Source: Roseburia hominis A2-183 (GTDB lineage Bacteria; Bacillota; Clostridia; Lachnospirales; Lachnospiraceae). From it: a stretch of 64,000 nucleotides of DNA. The DNA is taken from positions 3,162,001 to 3,226,000 of the forward strand of contig NC_015977.1 in NCBI RefSeq assembly GCF_000225345.1, given 5' to 3'. The notes below the pieces were generated by a model. The model did not search any database. It was not told the origin of the DNA and saw nothing but the letters and a program-made list of their open reading frames with translations. Below, piece by piece: positions 41,565 through 49,953 of this stretch. Both the position numbers and the translations under genes were made by a program. Within the stretch, counting starts at the first letter, position 1, and every line of letters begins with the position of its first letter.

Positions 41565-43145
41565 TTAAATGTTTAACAGATCGCTGAATACCTTCAGGGC
41601 GCCGTCGGTCTCATGTGCAAGCACGCGCTTTGCCAGAACCTTTCCAAGCTGTACGCCTTCCTGGTCGAAGCTGTTCACATTCCACAGGAAGCCCTGGAAC
41701 ATGATCTTGTTCTCAAAGTGTGCCAGAAGTGCTCCGAGAGACTGCGGGTTCACCTGCTCACCGATGATGATGCTGGATGGACGTCCACCCTCGAAATTCT
41801 TGTTGCGGTTCTCGTCGGATTTGCCGCATGCGAATGCCACGATCTGAGCTGCGACATTTGCGCAAAGCTTCTGCTGGCTTGTGCTGTCCTGGATCACAAC
41901 ATCTGTGCCGATCTGGCTGTTCTTAAAGCCGACAAACTGAAGCGGTACGATGTCTGTGCCCTGATGCAGCAGCTGGTAGAACGAATGCTGTCCGTTCGTG
42001 CCAGGCTCGCCGAAGATCACCGGTCCTGTCGGGTAGTCTACCGGCTCACCGAAACGGTTCACCGACTTACCGTTGGACTCCATATCAAGCTGCTGTAAAT
42101 GTGCCGGGAAGCGGCTGAGTGCCTGTGAGTAAGGAAGCACTGCCGTTGCCGGATAGCCCAGTACGTTGCGCTCGTAAACGCCAATCAGTGCATCGAGCAT
42201 CTCCGGGTTCTTCAATACGTCTTTGTTTGCGGAAAGCTGATCCTCTGCAGCAGCTCCCTCGAGGAACTGTGCGAACACTTCCGGTCCGAACGCCAGGGAT
42301 AATACGGCACCGCCGACTGCGGAAGTAGAGGAGAAACGTCCTCCGATATAGTCATCCATAAAGAATGCCGCAAGGTAATCATCACTCTTTGCCAGCGGGG
42401 ATGTCTCGCTCGTTACAGCAATCATATGCTTGGAAGGATCCAGTCCCGCTTTCTTTAACGCATCTTTTACGAAGGACTCGTTCGTCAGGGTCTCCAGTGT
42501 CGTACCAGACTTGGATACCAGTACGAAAATGGCATGCGCCACATCGGTGGAATTCAGCACTGCTGCAGCATCATCCGGGTCTACATTGCTGATGAACTTT
42601 GCCTCCATCTTGAACTTGCCGTTTTTCTTCGCCCAGTTCTCAAGTGCCAGATACATCGCACGCGGACCGAGGTCACTACCACCGATACCGATCTGAACAA
42701 CTGTTGTGAACTTTTCTCCTGCCGCATTGGTGATCTCGCCGGAATGTACCTTGTTGGCAAAATCAGCGATTCTCTCCTGCTGCTCTACATAGAAGCTACG
42801 CTTATCCACACCGTCTGCCGTCACAGCATCACCGAGCTGTCCGCGTGTCATGTGATGAAGCACCAGACGCTTCTCACCGGTGTTGATCACCTCACCATTG
42901 TAAAGTGCCTCAAACTTCTCCGCAAGCTGTGCTTCCTCAGCCAGCTTTACAAGTGCTGCAAGCACCTTATCATCCACCTGCTTGGCTGCATAGTTGTAAG
43001 AAAATCCGCCAGCCATCGGCACACTGTAATTCTTCACACGGTCAGCACCGTTCTCTCCGGACATTGCCTCGACAAGATTCACACGTTCCACTTCGGAAAG
43101 CTCCTTGAAAGAAGCAAGGGTATCCAAGTTGTTCCAGGTAACCAT
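41565..43145 (-). CDS. pgi: Glucose-6-phosphate isomerase
   Basis: A 526-residue phosphosugar isomerase that interconverts glucose-6- and fructose-6-phosphate. Key blocks are VVQIGIGGSDLGPRAMYLAL, LVSKSGTTLETLTNE, DDYIGGRFSSTSAVGG, FGEPGTNGQHSFYQLLHQG (catalytic His region) and the C-terminal Lys region. Its length and GTNGQHSFYQL motif put it in the long, eukaryote/proteobacteria-like group rather than the 450-residue Bacillus group. The start has GGAGG. It follows thrS on the same strand with a 102-base gap. Confidence 0.95.
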   Translation of the reverse strand: MVTWNNLDTLASFKELSEVERVNLVEAMSGENGADRVKNYSVPMAGGFSYNYAAKQVDDKVLAALVKLAEEAQLAEKFEALYNGEVINTGEKRLVLHHMTRGQLGDAVTADGVDKRSFYVEQQERIADFANKVHSGEITNAAGEKFTTVVQIGIGGSDLGPRAMYLALENWAKKNGKFKMEAKFISNVDPDDAAAVLNSTDVAHAIFVLVSKSGTTLETLTNESFVKDALKKAGLDPSKHMIAVTSETSPLAKSDDYLAAFFMDDYIGGRFSSTSAVGGAVLSLAFGPEVFAQFLEGAAAEDQLSANKDVLKNPEMLDALIGVYERNVLGYPATAVLPYSQALSRFPAHLQQLDMESNGKSVNRFGEPVDYPTGPVIFGEPGTNGQHSFYQLLHQGTDIVPLQFVGFKNSQIGTDVVIQDSTSQQKLCANVAAQIVAFACGKSDENRNKNFEGGRPSSIIIGEQVNPQSLGALLAHFENKIMFQGFLWNVNSFDQEGVQLGKVLAKRVLAHETDGALKVFSDLLNI

Positions 43146-43247
43146 AATAGATTCCTCCTATCTATTCTTGCACTTATTCTTATATTATTGATCGTAGTGA
43201 TTATACTATTAAATCAACACAAGTTCAACACTACGCCGTATCGTTCT

Positions 43248-45023
43248 TTATTTTGCGGCAGCCGGATTCAGTTTCTTCGTGCGGATATCCTCCTGCAACA
43301 TGGCGAGGAAGTCTTCCATGGATACCGTCGTAGACTGCTGCTCTCCGTGAAGTCTGTAGCTTACCGTCCGGTCTGCCACTTCGTTCTTGCCGAGAACCAG
43401 AAGATACGGAACTTTTTCCATCTGTGCCTCTCTGATCCGATAGCCCAGCTTCTCGTTTCTCTCATCGATCTCCACACGGATTCCGTTATCCTCAAGGTAT
43501 TTGTATACCTCATGAGAATATGCATTCAACTCCTCATCCTCATTCTTGACCGGAAGGATCTTTGCCTGTACCGGTGCGAGCCAGAGCGGCAGGTTGCCTT
43601 TCGTCTCCTCCAGAATGTAAGCCATGAAACGATCCAGGGAACCAAGGATTGCTCTGTGAAGAACAACCGGAGTCTTCTTCGTTCCGTCACTGTCAATGTA
43701 GGTCAAGTTGAACTTCGCCGGCAGGCAGAAATCCAGCTGGCAGGTAGAAAGTGTGTACTCGTTGCCGATTGCCGGTTTTACGTTGACATCCAGCTTCGGG
43801 CCGTAGAATGCCGCCTCGCCGATCTCCTCTGTATACTCGATGCCGATATCATTTAATACCTTTCGGAGTGCATTCTCCGCCATATCCCACATAGCGTCGT
43901 CGTCGTGATATTTCACCTTGTCCGCCGGGTCTCTTAAGGACAGTACACAGCGGTAATCGGTGATATTGAAGTCTTTGTAGGTGTCAAAAATCAGAGCCAC
44001 CACGCTGGCGAACTCAGACTCAATCTGCTCCGGTGTCACGAACAGGTGCGCGTCGTTCTGGCAGAAATGTCTTCCTCTCTCAATACCCTTTAACGTACCG
44101 CTCGCCTCGAAACGGAAGTCGTGTGCGATCTCACCGATACGGATCGGCAGATCTTTGTAGGAATGCATTCTGTTTGCATAGATCATCATGTGATGCGGAC
44201 AGTTCATCGGACGCAGAACGAAGGACTCTCCCTCCACCTCCATTGCCGGGAACATGTTCTCCTTATAGTGATCCCAGTGACCGGAAGTCTTGTACAGACC
44301 AACCGTGCCGACACACGGCGTCATAACGTGCAGATAGCCGAGTTTTCTCTCTTTTGCCTTGATGTAATTCTCAAGCTCCTGCCATACGGTATAGCCCTTC
44401 GGAAGGAACATCGGCAGTCCGCGTCCTACCAGATCGTCGGACATAAACAGCTGCATCTCCTTGCCGATCTTTCTGTGATCGCGCTCCTTTGCCTCCTCCA
44501 AAAGCTTCAGATGTGCCTCCAGCTCCTCGGCTGTCGGGAAACATACACCGTAAATACGCTGCATCACGTGGTTGTTCGCATCGCCCTTCCAGTACACGCC
44601 GGAATATTTTACCAGCTTGAAATTCTTGCAGAGCTTTGTATTGTCCACGTGCGGTCCGCGGCAAAGATCTGTAAAATCGCCCTGGTCGTAGACGGAGATC
44701 GTTCCGTCCTCCAGATCGCTGATCAGATCCAGCTTGTACTCGTCGTTCTTAAAAAGCTCTAATGCCTCTGCCTTTGAGATCTCACGTCTGTAGATCTTCT
44801 TGCCCTCTTTGCAGATCTTCTTCATCTCTTTTTCGATCGCCGCGATCACGTCGTCGTTGACTGCGTTATCGCCAAGATCGATATCATAATAAAATCCTTC
44901 CTTTACGACCGGGCCTACCCAGAACTTTGCTTCCGGGTATAAGTGCTTGACTGCCTGTGCCATTACATGCGCGCAGGAATGATTGAGTGTGTTCAGTCTC
45001 TCATCTGCTTTAAAATCTACCAT
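43248..45023 (-). CDS. thrS: Threonyl-tRNA synthetase without TGS domain
   Basis: A 591-residue class II synthetase. The usual N-terminal TGS domain (about 60 residues) is absent: the protein begins at MVDFKADERLNTLNHSCAHV, the start of the editing domain, with its HSCAH and the downstream CRGPH pieces. The catalytic core carries RPMNCPHHMMIY with the zinc Cys, DFRFEASGTLKGIERGR (motif 2) and VVLHRAILGSLDRF (motif 3). The anticodon-binding domain follows. The start has AAGGAGG; codons upstream belong to the T-box leader. Expression is controlled by a T-box. Confidence 0.95.
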   Translation of the reverse strand: MVDFKADERLNTLNHSCAHVMAQAVKHLYPEAKFWVGPVVKEGFYYDIDLGDNAVNDDVIAAIEKEMKKICKEGKKIYRREISKAEALELFKNDEYKLDLISDLEDGTISVYDQGDFTDLCRGPHVDNTKLCKNFKLVKYSGVYWKGDANNHVMQRIYGVCFPTAEELEAHLKLLEEAKERDHRKIGKEMQLFMSDDLVGRGLPMFLPKGYTVWQELENYIKAKERKLGYLHVMTPCVGTVGLYKTSGHWDHYKENMFPAMEVEGESFVLRPMNCPHHMMIYANRMHSYKDLPIRIGEIAHDFRFEASGTLKGIERGRHFCQNDAHLFVTPEQIESEFASVVALIFDTYKDFNITDYRCVLSLRDPADKVKYHDDDAMWDMAENALRKVLNDIGIEYTEEIGEAAFYGPKLDVNVKPAIGNEYTLSTCQLDFCLPAKFNLTYIDSDGTKKTPVVLHRAILGSLDRFMAYILEETKGNLPLWLAPVQAKILPVKNEDEELNAYSHEVYKYLEDNGIRVEIDERNEKLGYRIREAQMEKVPYLLVLGKNEVADRTVSYRLHGEQQSTTVSMEDFLAMLQEDIRTKKLNPAAAK

Positions 45024-45065
45024 TTTCTTCCTCCTTGTTCTGCGTCCGGGTGCTTTTTCCGGACG

Positions 45066-45350
45066 AAAAAAATCCCCCATACAGACCTGTGCCTGTATGA
45101 GGGACGAATATACTGTATCCGCGGTTCCACCCTGCTTATTCCCGTAAAACCATGCCGGACTGCCGGATCCCCTCGGATCACGCATCCCACTGTCGGGAAA
45201 TCACTCGTTTGATGATAACGGAATCACCGGACCGGATTAGGGCCGCTCAGAGGTGGTCTTTCCAGGGCTTTCTTCCAAGATGCTTCCACCGTATGCATCT
45301 CTCTCTGTAGGGTGCCGCACTGGTACTCTTCTCTTCTTCGCGCTGCTTTA
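45066..45350 (-). promoter_or_regulatory. T-box riboswitch in front of thrS
   Basis: On the minus strand the leader has a stem I with AGTA and GAAAGACCACC. Its ACC specifier codes for threonine. The T-box GGGTGGAACCGCGG is at 45132-45119, followed by the terminator stem CCCTCATACAG/CTGTATGGGGG and a T7 run at 45073-45066. The antiterminator bulge TGGA predicts discriminator U, which suits tRNA-Thr. This agreement is a good internal check. Confidence 0.93.
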
Positions 45351-45446
45351 GATTCTATTTCAAAAAATCAGAACTGTCAAGGTGTTTGCAGCGAATTTCC
45401 GAAAACAATCTGCTTTTCCCACCCTGCATAGTGGCTTATCATCTGC

Positions 45447-45542
45447 TCATTGCAGCGCCGCCGCCCAGATCAGCCCGGTCAGCTCATCCGCCGCAAACAA
45501 CACTTTTTGCATCTCGTGCACCGGTTCCACATCGATCGTCGT
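45447..45542 (-). pseudogene. C-terminal remnant of an HD-domain phosphohydrolase
   Basis: A 31-codon open stretch without start reads TTIDVEPVHEMQKVLFAADELTGLIWAAALQ in two adjoining pieces of that order. DELTGLI followed by alanines is the conserved C-terminal block of a widespread HD-family hydrolase of Clostridia, where it normally continues LMRPSK. The rest of the gene is gone. It sits just after the 61-residue protein gene, in the upstream flank of thrS. Confidence 0.6.
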
Positions 45543-45545
45543 TCC

Positions 45546-45731
45546 TCAGCCGACCGATGCTTCCACAATCTCGTACTGCATCAGCTCGTATTTCAATCTG
45601 CTTCCCTCCATAATCTCCGCCGGAAGCAGTGCCCGCGCCACAAGCTTCAGATCTTCTGACGGGATATCCGTTCTTCTTAAGTTCGCGTAATCTCCATCGA
45701 TCGAGACCACTTCATAATACCATGTCTCCAT
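45546..45731 (-). CDS. Small conserved hypothetical protein (61 residues)
   Basis: Sequence METWYYEVVSIDGDYANLRRTD followed by LKLVARALLPAEIMEGSRLKYE. It has a good AAAGGAG ribosome site. The composition and alternating hydrophobic pattern suggest a small OB- or SH3-like beta barrel. Similar short proteins occur in Lachnospiraceae; I know no function. It overlaps the tail of the HD-hydrolase remnant by position only. Confidence 0.65.
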   Translation of the reverse strand: METWYYEVVSIDGDYANLRRTDIPSEDLKLVARALLPAEIMEGSRLKYELMQYEIVEASVG

Positions 45732-45778
45732 TGTTCTCTCCTTTGTAACCTCTTTCTATTCCGCATCCCGCGCCGCTG

Positions 45779-46162
45779 TTAAAACCGCAGACCGCATTTC
45801 GGGCAGAATTCATAATCCTCCGTCGTCGTAAAACCACAATTTCTGCACTGTTTTGTGGTATTCCAGCCGTTTCCACGATTCCCCGGATGCACCGGACGCA
45901 AATGTTGTGGCAGAATCTCGACATCCCCGCCGCGCGCAATCCGTTTTCCAATCTCCGCGTCCAGCTCATAGAGCGCATTGCAGCAGCTCGCCTGCACATA
46001 GTAGTGTCTGTTCCATTTTATGCAGGGGATAAAGAAAAGCGAAAATACGGTGTATGTCATGAACACCTGATATCTGCCGTAAGCTCCGCAGGCATCGCAG
46101 GTCATCATCTGGTGAAAATCAAAATCTTTTCTGCCGTCCGTAATTCCCATAATAAAAAACAT
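45779..46162 (-). CDS. Zinc-ribbon membrane-associated protein
   Basis: A 127-residue protein. Three cysteine pairs are seen: CDAC near residue 22, a CC pair after the hydrophobic segment, and CRNCGFTTTEDYEFCPKCG at the C-terminus, a classical zinc ribbon. One hydrophobic stretch (VFMTYTVFSLFFIPCI) may enter the membrane. Function unknown; such zinc-ribbon proteins often serve as small sensors or adapters. It precedes the 61-residue gene on the same strand. Confidence 0.8.
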   Translation of the reverse strand: MFFIMGITDGRKDFDFHQMMTCDACGAYGRYQVFMTYTVFSLFFIPCIKWNRHYYVQASCCNALYELDAEIGKRIARGGDVEILPQHLRPVHPGNRGNGWNTTKQCRNCGFTTTEDYEFCPKCGLRF

Positions 46163-46261
46163 GTGTCCTCACGCTCCGTTCTCTTGCCGTTTGTTATCTG
46201 TTATTATAGACATATCTATCGATTGTTACAACGATAATCTTGCAAAACCGTCCGGATGATA

Positions 46262-46380
46262 TACCGCGCTCATTGCGCCTGGATTTCATGTGGGTTCCGC
46301 CCGGGTTCCGCTTGGATTTCGTTCGGATTTCATGCAGATTCCACCTGGCTTCCGCTTGGATTTCGTTTGGATTTCGACAA
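46262..46380. repeat. Degenerate TGGATTTC repeat block
   Basis: The block contains several irregular copies of a 10-12-base unit around TGGATTTC or GGGTTCCGC. A larger unit, GCTTGGATTTCGTT-GGATTTC, occurs twice about 65 bases apart. It lies upstream of the manganese riboswitch promoter and is not obviously coding. Confidence 0.65.
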
Positions 46381-46395
46381 ATAGCGACATTTTTA

Positions 46396-46424
46396 TTGAC
46401 ATCTTTTTTGCCCCGTCCTAAAAT
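46396..46424 (+). promoter_or_regulatory. Promoter of the manganese riboswitch and CaCA exchanger gene
   Basis: TTGACA (46396-46401) and TAAAAT (46419-46424) are separated by 17 bases, directly in front of the riboswitch P1 stem. Confidence 0.85.
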
Positions 46425-46431
46425 AGCCTTA

Positions 46432-46575
46432 ATAAAAGGGAGTAGTTTTCATCTTCGGATGCGCCAGACGCTGCGCGCAGAAGCTGAAATAATAATCGTC
46501 ATCACGCCGCAAGGCCGGTTATTATTGTAAGTAACGAGACTTTTATCACTCATTTTTGATGCGATAAAGGTCTTT
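46432..46575 (+). promoter_or_regulatory. yybP-ykoY manganese riboswitch with terminator
   Basis: The aptamer (46432-46547) has the 5' block AAAAGGGAGTAG. Its 3' block has CGTCATCACGCCGCAAGGC and ends in AACGAGACTTTTAT, the two conserved loop regions of yybP-ykoY. P1 pairs ATAAAAG with CTTTTAT. The same 3' strand also pairs with GATAAAGGTC just downstream, forming a terminator followed by T7. The two folds exclude each other, so Mn2+ binding should turn the gene on. The assignment is by motif recall. Confidence 0.85.
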
Positions 46576-46613
46576 TTTTATACCCATTTCTTTGTCGCAG
46601 GAAAGGAACACGT

Positions 46614-47531
46614 ATGGAATATGTATTGTTACTCATCGGTTTTGTACTCTTAGTTAAGGGCGCGGATTTCTTTGTGGAGGGAAGTTCTTCGCTCGCCAAA
46701 ATCTTAAAGGTGCCCAGCGTCATCATCGGTCTTACGATCGTTGCCATGGGAACCAGCGCTCCGGAGGCGTCCGTCAGCATCAACGCGGCGCTTGGCGGCA
46801 GCAACGATATTGCCATCAGCAATGTCGTCGGATCGAATATATTCAACGGTCTGGTTGTGGTCGGAATCTGCGCCTTTTTGTCCGGCTTTCAGACGAACGC
46901 GGAGATCTTAAAGCGGGACATGCCTGTCAATATTCTGGTCACGCTGATTCTGTGCCTCATGTTTCTCGACGGAACGCTCGGCCGCGTCGAAGGTTTTCTT
47001 CTTCTGGCAGGAATGGTTCTCTACATCACATGCATGATCCGTTCCGCCCTGCGCAACCGTGAGGAAGGCGAGGTCTGTAAGGTATTACCGCTTCCGAAAA
47101 GTATCCTCTTTATGGGTGGCGGACTTGCCGCTGTCATCTTCGGTGGCGATCTGGTCGTCGACAACGCCTGCATCATCGCCGCAAACTTCGGTGTCAGCCA
47201 GAATTTTATCGGATTGACCATCATCGCCATCGGCACTTCCCTGCCAGAACTCGTCACCTCGATTGTGGCAACCAGAAAAGGAGACAGCGGGCTGGCGCTC
47301 GGCAATGCGGTCGGATCAAATCTCTTCAATATCTTGTTTATCCTCGGCATGTCCGCTGCCATCTCGCCGCTTCATGTGCTCGGCGAATCAGTGATCGACT
47401 GCGTCCTGCTGCTCTGCAGCGGTATCCTGCTGTTTGTTTTCGCGAGAACCAAACGGTCCATGAGCCGTGCGGAGGGCGCCGTCTGCGTGTTATTATACGT
47501 CGCCTACACGGCATATCTCTTTGTAAGATAA
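46614..47531 (+). CDS. Calcium/sodium antiporter (CaCA family, YrbG-like)
   Basis: A 305-residue exchanger with ten helices and two inverted alpha repeats: GTSAPEASVSINAALGGSND followed by VVGSNIFN, and GTSLPELVTSIVATRKGDSG followed by AVGSNLFN. The acidic and Asn residues in these repeats bind the cation. YrbG-like proteins extrude Ca2+ in exchange for Na+ or H+. Because a manganese riboswitch controls it, export of Mn2+ is a realistic alternative here. The gene ends at palindromic copy 2. Confidence 0.92.
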   Translation: MEYVLLLIGFVLLVKGADFFVEGSSSLAKILKVPSVIIGLTIVAMGTSAPEASVSINAALGGSNDIAISNVVGSNIFNGLVVVGICAFLSGFQTNAEILKRDMPVNILVTLILCLMFLDGTLGRVEGFLLLAGMVLYITCMIRSALRNREEGEVCKVLPLPKSILFMGGGLAAVIFGGDLVVDNACIIAANFGVSQNFIGLTIIAIGTSLPELVTSIVATRKGDSGLALGNAVGSNLFNILFILGMSAAISPLHVLGESVIDCVLLLCSGILLFVFARTKRSMSRAEGAVCVLLYVAYTAYLFVR

Positions 47532-47542
47532 CCTCTTACACA

Positions 47543-48133
47543 AAGGAACTGTCGCAATAGGCATATCGCTCTTTGCTTTGATAAGTAATATTATGAGAAA
47601 CGCACTTGGGAATTTCATGTGGAAATGCAGATGGAATATTCGTTGGAGAAAAATGTGAACATTTCTTCCAGCTGAATGTTTGCATCGGATTCCGTGTCTC
47701 TTCCACGTTTGAACACTCCCGGAGTGTGTCCGACAAATCAGAGACAATGGGCGAACTTTCTAGTGGCGGCTAATGCCGCTGCTTCATAGACATTATAAAA
47801 TCGCGCGAACCGAAACTCATTGCCATCTGCTATTGAAGATAAGGCAGATGGCAACTCAGACATCGGCTTCGCGCGATTATGTTTTATTCAGCAGCGGCAA
47901 AAGCGCCACACGAAAGTTCTTAAATTGTCTCATGATTTGCGGACACAGTCCGTGGAGTGCTCCAAACTTGGAAAGACACGGATCATCAAGGATGCAAACA
48001 TTCGGCTGGTTAGAAATGCCACATTTTTTGAACCGAATATCCATCCGCATTTCCATCTGAAATCCCACGGTGTGGTCTTTTGATAATATTACTTATCAAA
48101 GCAAAGAAGTTCTATGCTTATTGCGGCAATTCC
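47543..48133. repeat. Giant palindromic intergenic repeat, copy 2
   Basis: About 590 bp between the CaCA gene and the convergent TRAP gene. The outer arms share AAGGAACTG..GCAATA and GATAAGTAATATTAT with their inverted copies near 48080-48133. Inside, TTTGCATC, CCGTGTCT, GTGTCCG and the centre GCGCGAAxCCGA/TCGGCTTCGCGC mirror each other. The segment 47935-47985, read on the minus strand, matches copy 1 at 30760-30810 with no visible difference for more than 40 bases. Copy 2 is thus a close relative in the opposite orientation. Confidence 0.88.
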
Positions 48134-48145
48134 ACAGGTCTATCC

Positions 48146-49447
48146 TTAGACTAATCCCATGAGGCTAGGAACTCCGAGGGAGAGTCCCGGTACAAAGGTT
48201 ACCAGAAGAAGCATCACAATCAGTACCAGGAAATATGGAATAAGCTTCGGTGTTACTTCCTCAATCGATACATGTCCGATACCGCATCCGACAAAAAGTA
48301 CGGAGCCTACCGGCGGTGTGATATTTCCAAGGCACATATTGAAAATTAGCATTACGCCAAACTGGATGTCGCTCATGCCAAAGCTCTGTGCAATCGGCAG
48401 GAAGATCGGTGTAAAAATCAAGATTGCCGGTGTGATGTCCATGAACATACCGATGATCAGCAGAATAACGTTCATCAGAATGAAGATGACATATTTGTTT
48501 GTGGATACCGAGAGCAGCGCGCTGCTGATTGCTGCCGGGATTCCGGAATAAGCCATCACGAATGACATCGCGGAAGAAGCAGAAATCAAAAACAGGATGA
48601 TTCCGGAAGTCTTGGCAGAGTTCAGGAGAATCTCCATAAATCCCTTGAAATCGATACTCTTGTAGATGATGGACAGGATGAGGCAGTAAAGAACTGCAAT
48701 ACCTGCACCTTCTGTTGCAGTAAAGATGCCGGATACGATACCGCCGATAACGATAATGATCAGCAGCAGGGACGGAATGGCATCCCAGATCGTCTTTGCA
48801 ACACTGATGGATTTGTCACGGCCGGTCGCCTTGATGCCCATTTTTTTCGCATAGATGAACGCAACCACCATACAGCCGAGTCCCATGAGGATACCCGGAA
48901 CATATCCAGCCATGAACAGCGTGGAAATGGATACGCCGCCGGCTACGGTAGAGTAAACGATGAATGCAGAGGTCGGAGGAATCAGAAGTCCGGTCGGTGC
49001 GGAAGCAATGTTGGCTGCCGCCGAGTAAGCCGGATCATACTCCTGCTCTTTTTCAATCGGACTGATACATCCGCCCATTGCAGATGCAGCCGCTACGGAA
49101 GAACCGGAGAGCGCTCCAAAAAGCATGTTTCCAAGGATATTGGCCTGTGCCAGGTTTCCCGGAAGTTTTCCCACAAAAAGCTGTGCAAAATTGACAAGTC
49201 TCTTTGCGATACCGCCATTGTTCATGATGTTACCGGCGAGGATGAACAGCGGAACCGCCAGCAGGGAAAAACTTTCGATACCGGAATTCATCTTCTGCAT
49301 GGTAATAAACGTAATCTGATCCCAGGAAAGGGTAGACATTGCAGTTACGATGGAAGATACAATAATACTTACAGAAATCGGAACACCCATGAACAGCAGT
49401 ACGCCGAAAACGACAAACAAAATGATAGTTGTTAGTACGATATTCAT
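48146..49447 (-). CDS. TRAP transporter large permease DctM
   Basis: A 433-residue permease with about twelve helices. FSLLAVPLFILAGNIMNNGGIAKRLVNFA, LSGSSVAAASAMGG and MFMDITPAILIFTPIFLPIAQSFGM with TPPVGSVLFVGCGI are characteristic of DctM. TRAP permeases use a sodium gradient and a binding protein to import acids such as C4-dicarboxylates, sialic acid or uronates. The gene follows dctQ after 11 bases. Confidence 0.95.
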   Translation of the reverse strand: MNIVLTTIILFVVFGVLLFMGVPISVSIIVSSIVTAMSTLSWDQITFITMQKMNSGIESFSLLAVPLFILAGNIMNNGGIAKRLVNFAQLFVGKLPGNLAQANILGNMLFGALSGSSVAAASAMGGCISPIEKEQEYDPAYSAAANIASAPTGLLIPPTSAFIVYSTVAGGVSISTLFMAGYVPGILMGLGCMVVAFIYAKKMGIKATGRDKSISVAKTIWDAIPSLLLIIIVIGGIVSGIFTATEGAGIAVLYCLILSIIYKSIDFKGFMEILLNSAKTSGIILFLISASSAMSFVMAYSGIPAAISSALLSVSTNKYVIFILMNVILLIIGMFMDITPAILIFTPIFLPIAQSFGMSDIQFGVMLIFNMCLGNITPPVGSVLFVGCGIGHVSIEEVTPKLIPYFLVLIVMLLLVTFVPGLSLGVPSLMGLV

Positions 49448-49458
49448 TTTTTCCCTCC

Positions 49459-49950
49459 TTATTCTTCTACTTTGTTTCCGGTAATGTCTTCGTAGAGATT
49501 AATAATCTGTGCGATGATGATAAAGATGCCGGAAATCGGTGCGATGGAATATACCAGCGTTCTCGGAACTCCCAGAAGTGCGGAGAATTCCGCCCTTGCA
49601 GACACTGCCAGCTTATAACCGCCAATCGTGATTACAAAGATTGCAAGGAGTAGAATCAGCGCATCAATGAAGATAACCAGAATCTGATGCGGTCTTCCAG
49701 TCAGTTTATCTCTTACCAGGGTCAGTGCCATATGCTCTCTGGTGGAAAATGCATAGGCCGCGCCGATAAAGCCGGTCCAGATCAGCGAGTACTTTACCAG
49801 TTCCTCGGTAAATGCCGCCGGGCTGTTGAGGACGTATCTGGTGAATACCTGCCACAATACCAGGAAGGTCATGAACGTCAGAAGGACTGCGCAGCAAGCC
49901 GCGAGAACTTTGTTCATATATTTCTTAATCGTGCCTAAGGTCTTAGCCAT
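49459..49950 (-). CDS. TRAP transporter small permease DctQ
   Basis: A 163-residue protein with four helices. LVLWQVFTRYVLNSPAAFTEELVKYSLIWTGFIGAAYAFSTREHMAL is the conserved DctQ core. It makes the two-protein membrane complex with DctM. It is 3 bases from the binding protein gene, and the start follows GGAG in AGGAGGAG. Confidence 0.94.
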   Translation of the reverse strand: MAKTLGTIKKYMNKVLAACCAVLLTFMTFLVLWQVFTRYVLNSPAAFTEELVKYSLIWTGFIGAAYAFSTREHMALTLVRDKLTGRPHQILVIFIDALILLLAIFVITIGGYKLAVSARAEFSALLGVPRTLVYSIAPISGIFIIIAQIINLYEDITGNKVEE

Positions 49951-49953
49951 TTT

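Noticed and set aside
42534..43856. 440-codon plus-strand open frame
   Set aside because: It lies antisense to pgi and thrS, both certain genes.
47773..48083. Small proteins inside the giant palindromes (also at 30548-30778, 31061-31462 and 40972-41442)
   Set aside because: The frames occur on both strands as mirror images, shift between copies, and lack good ribosome sites. They follow from the inverted repeat structure.
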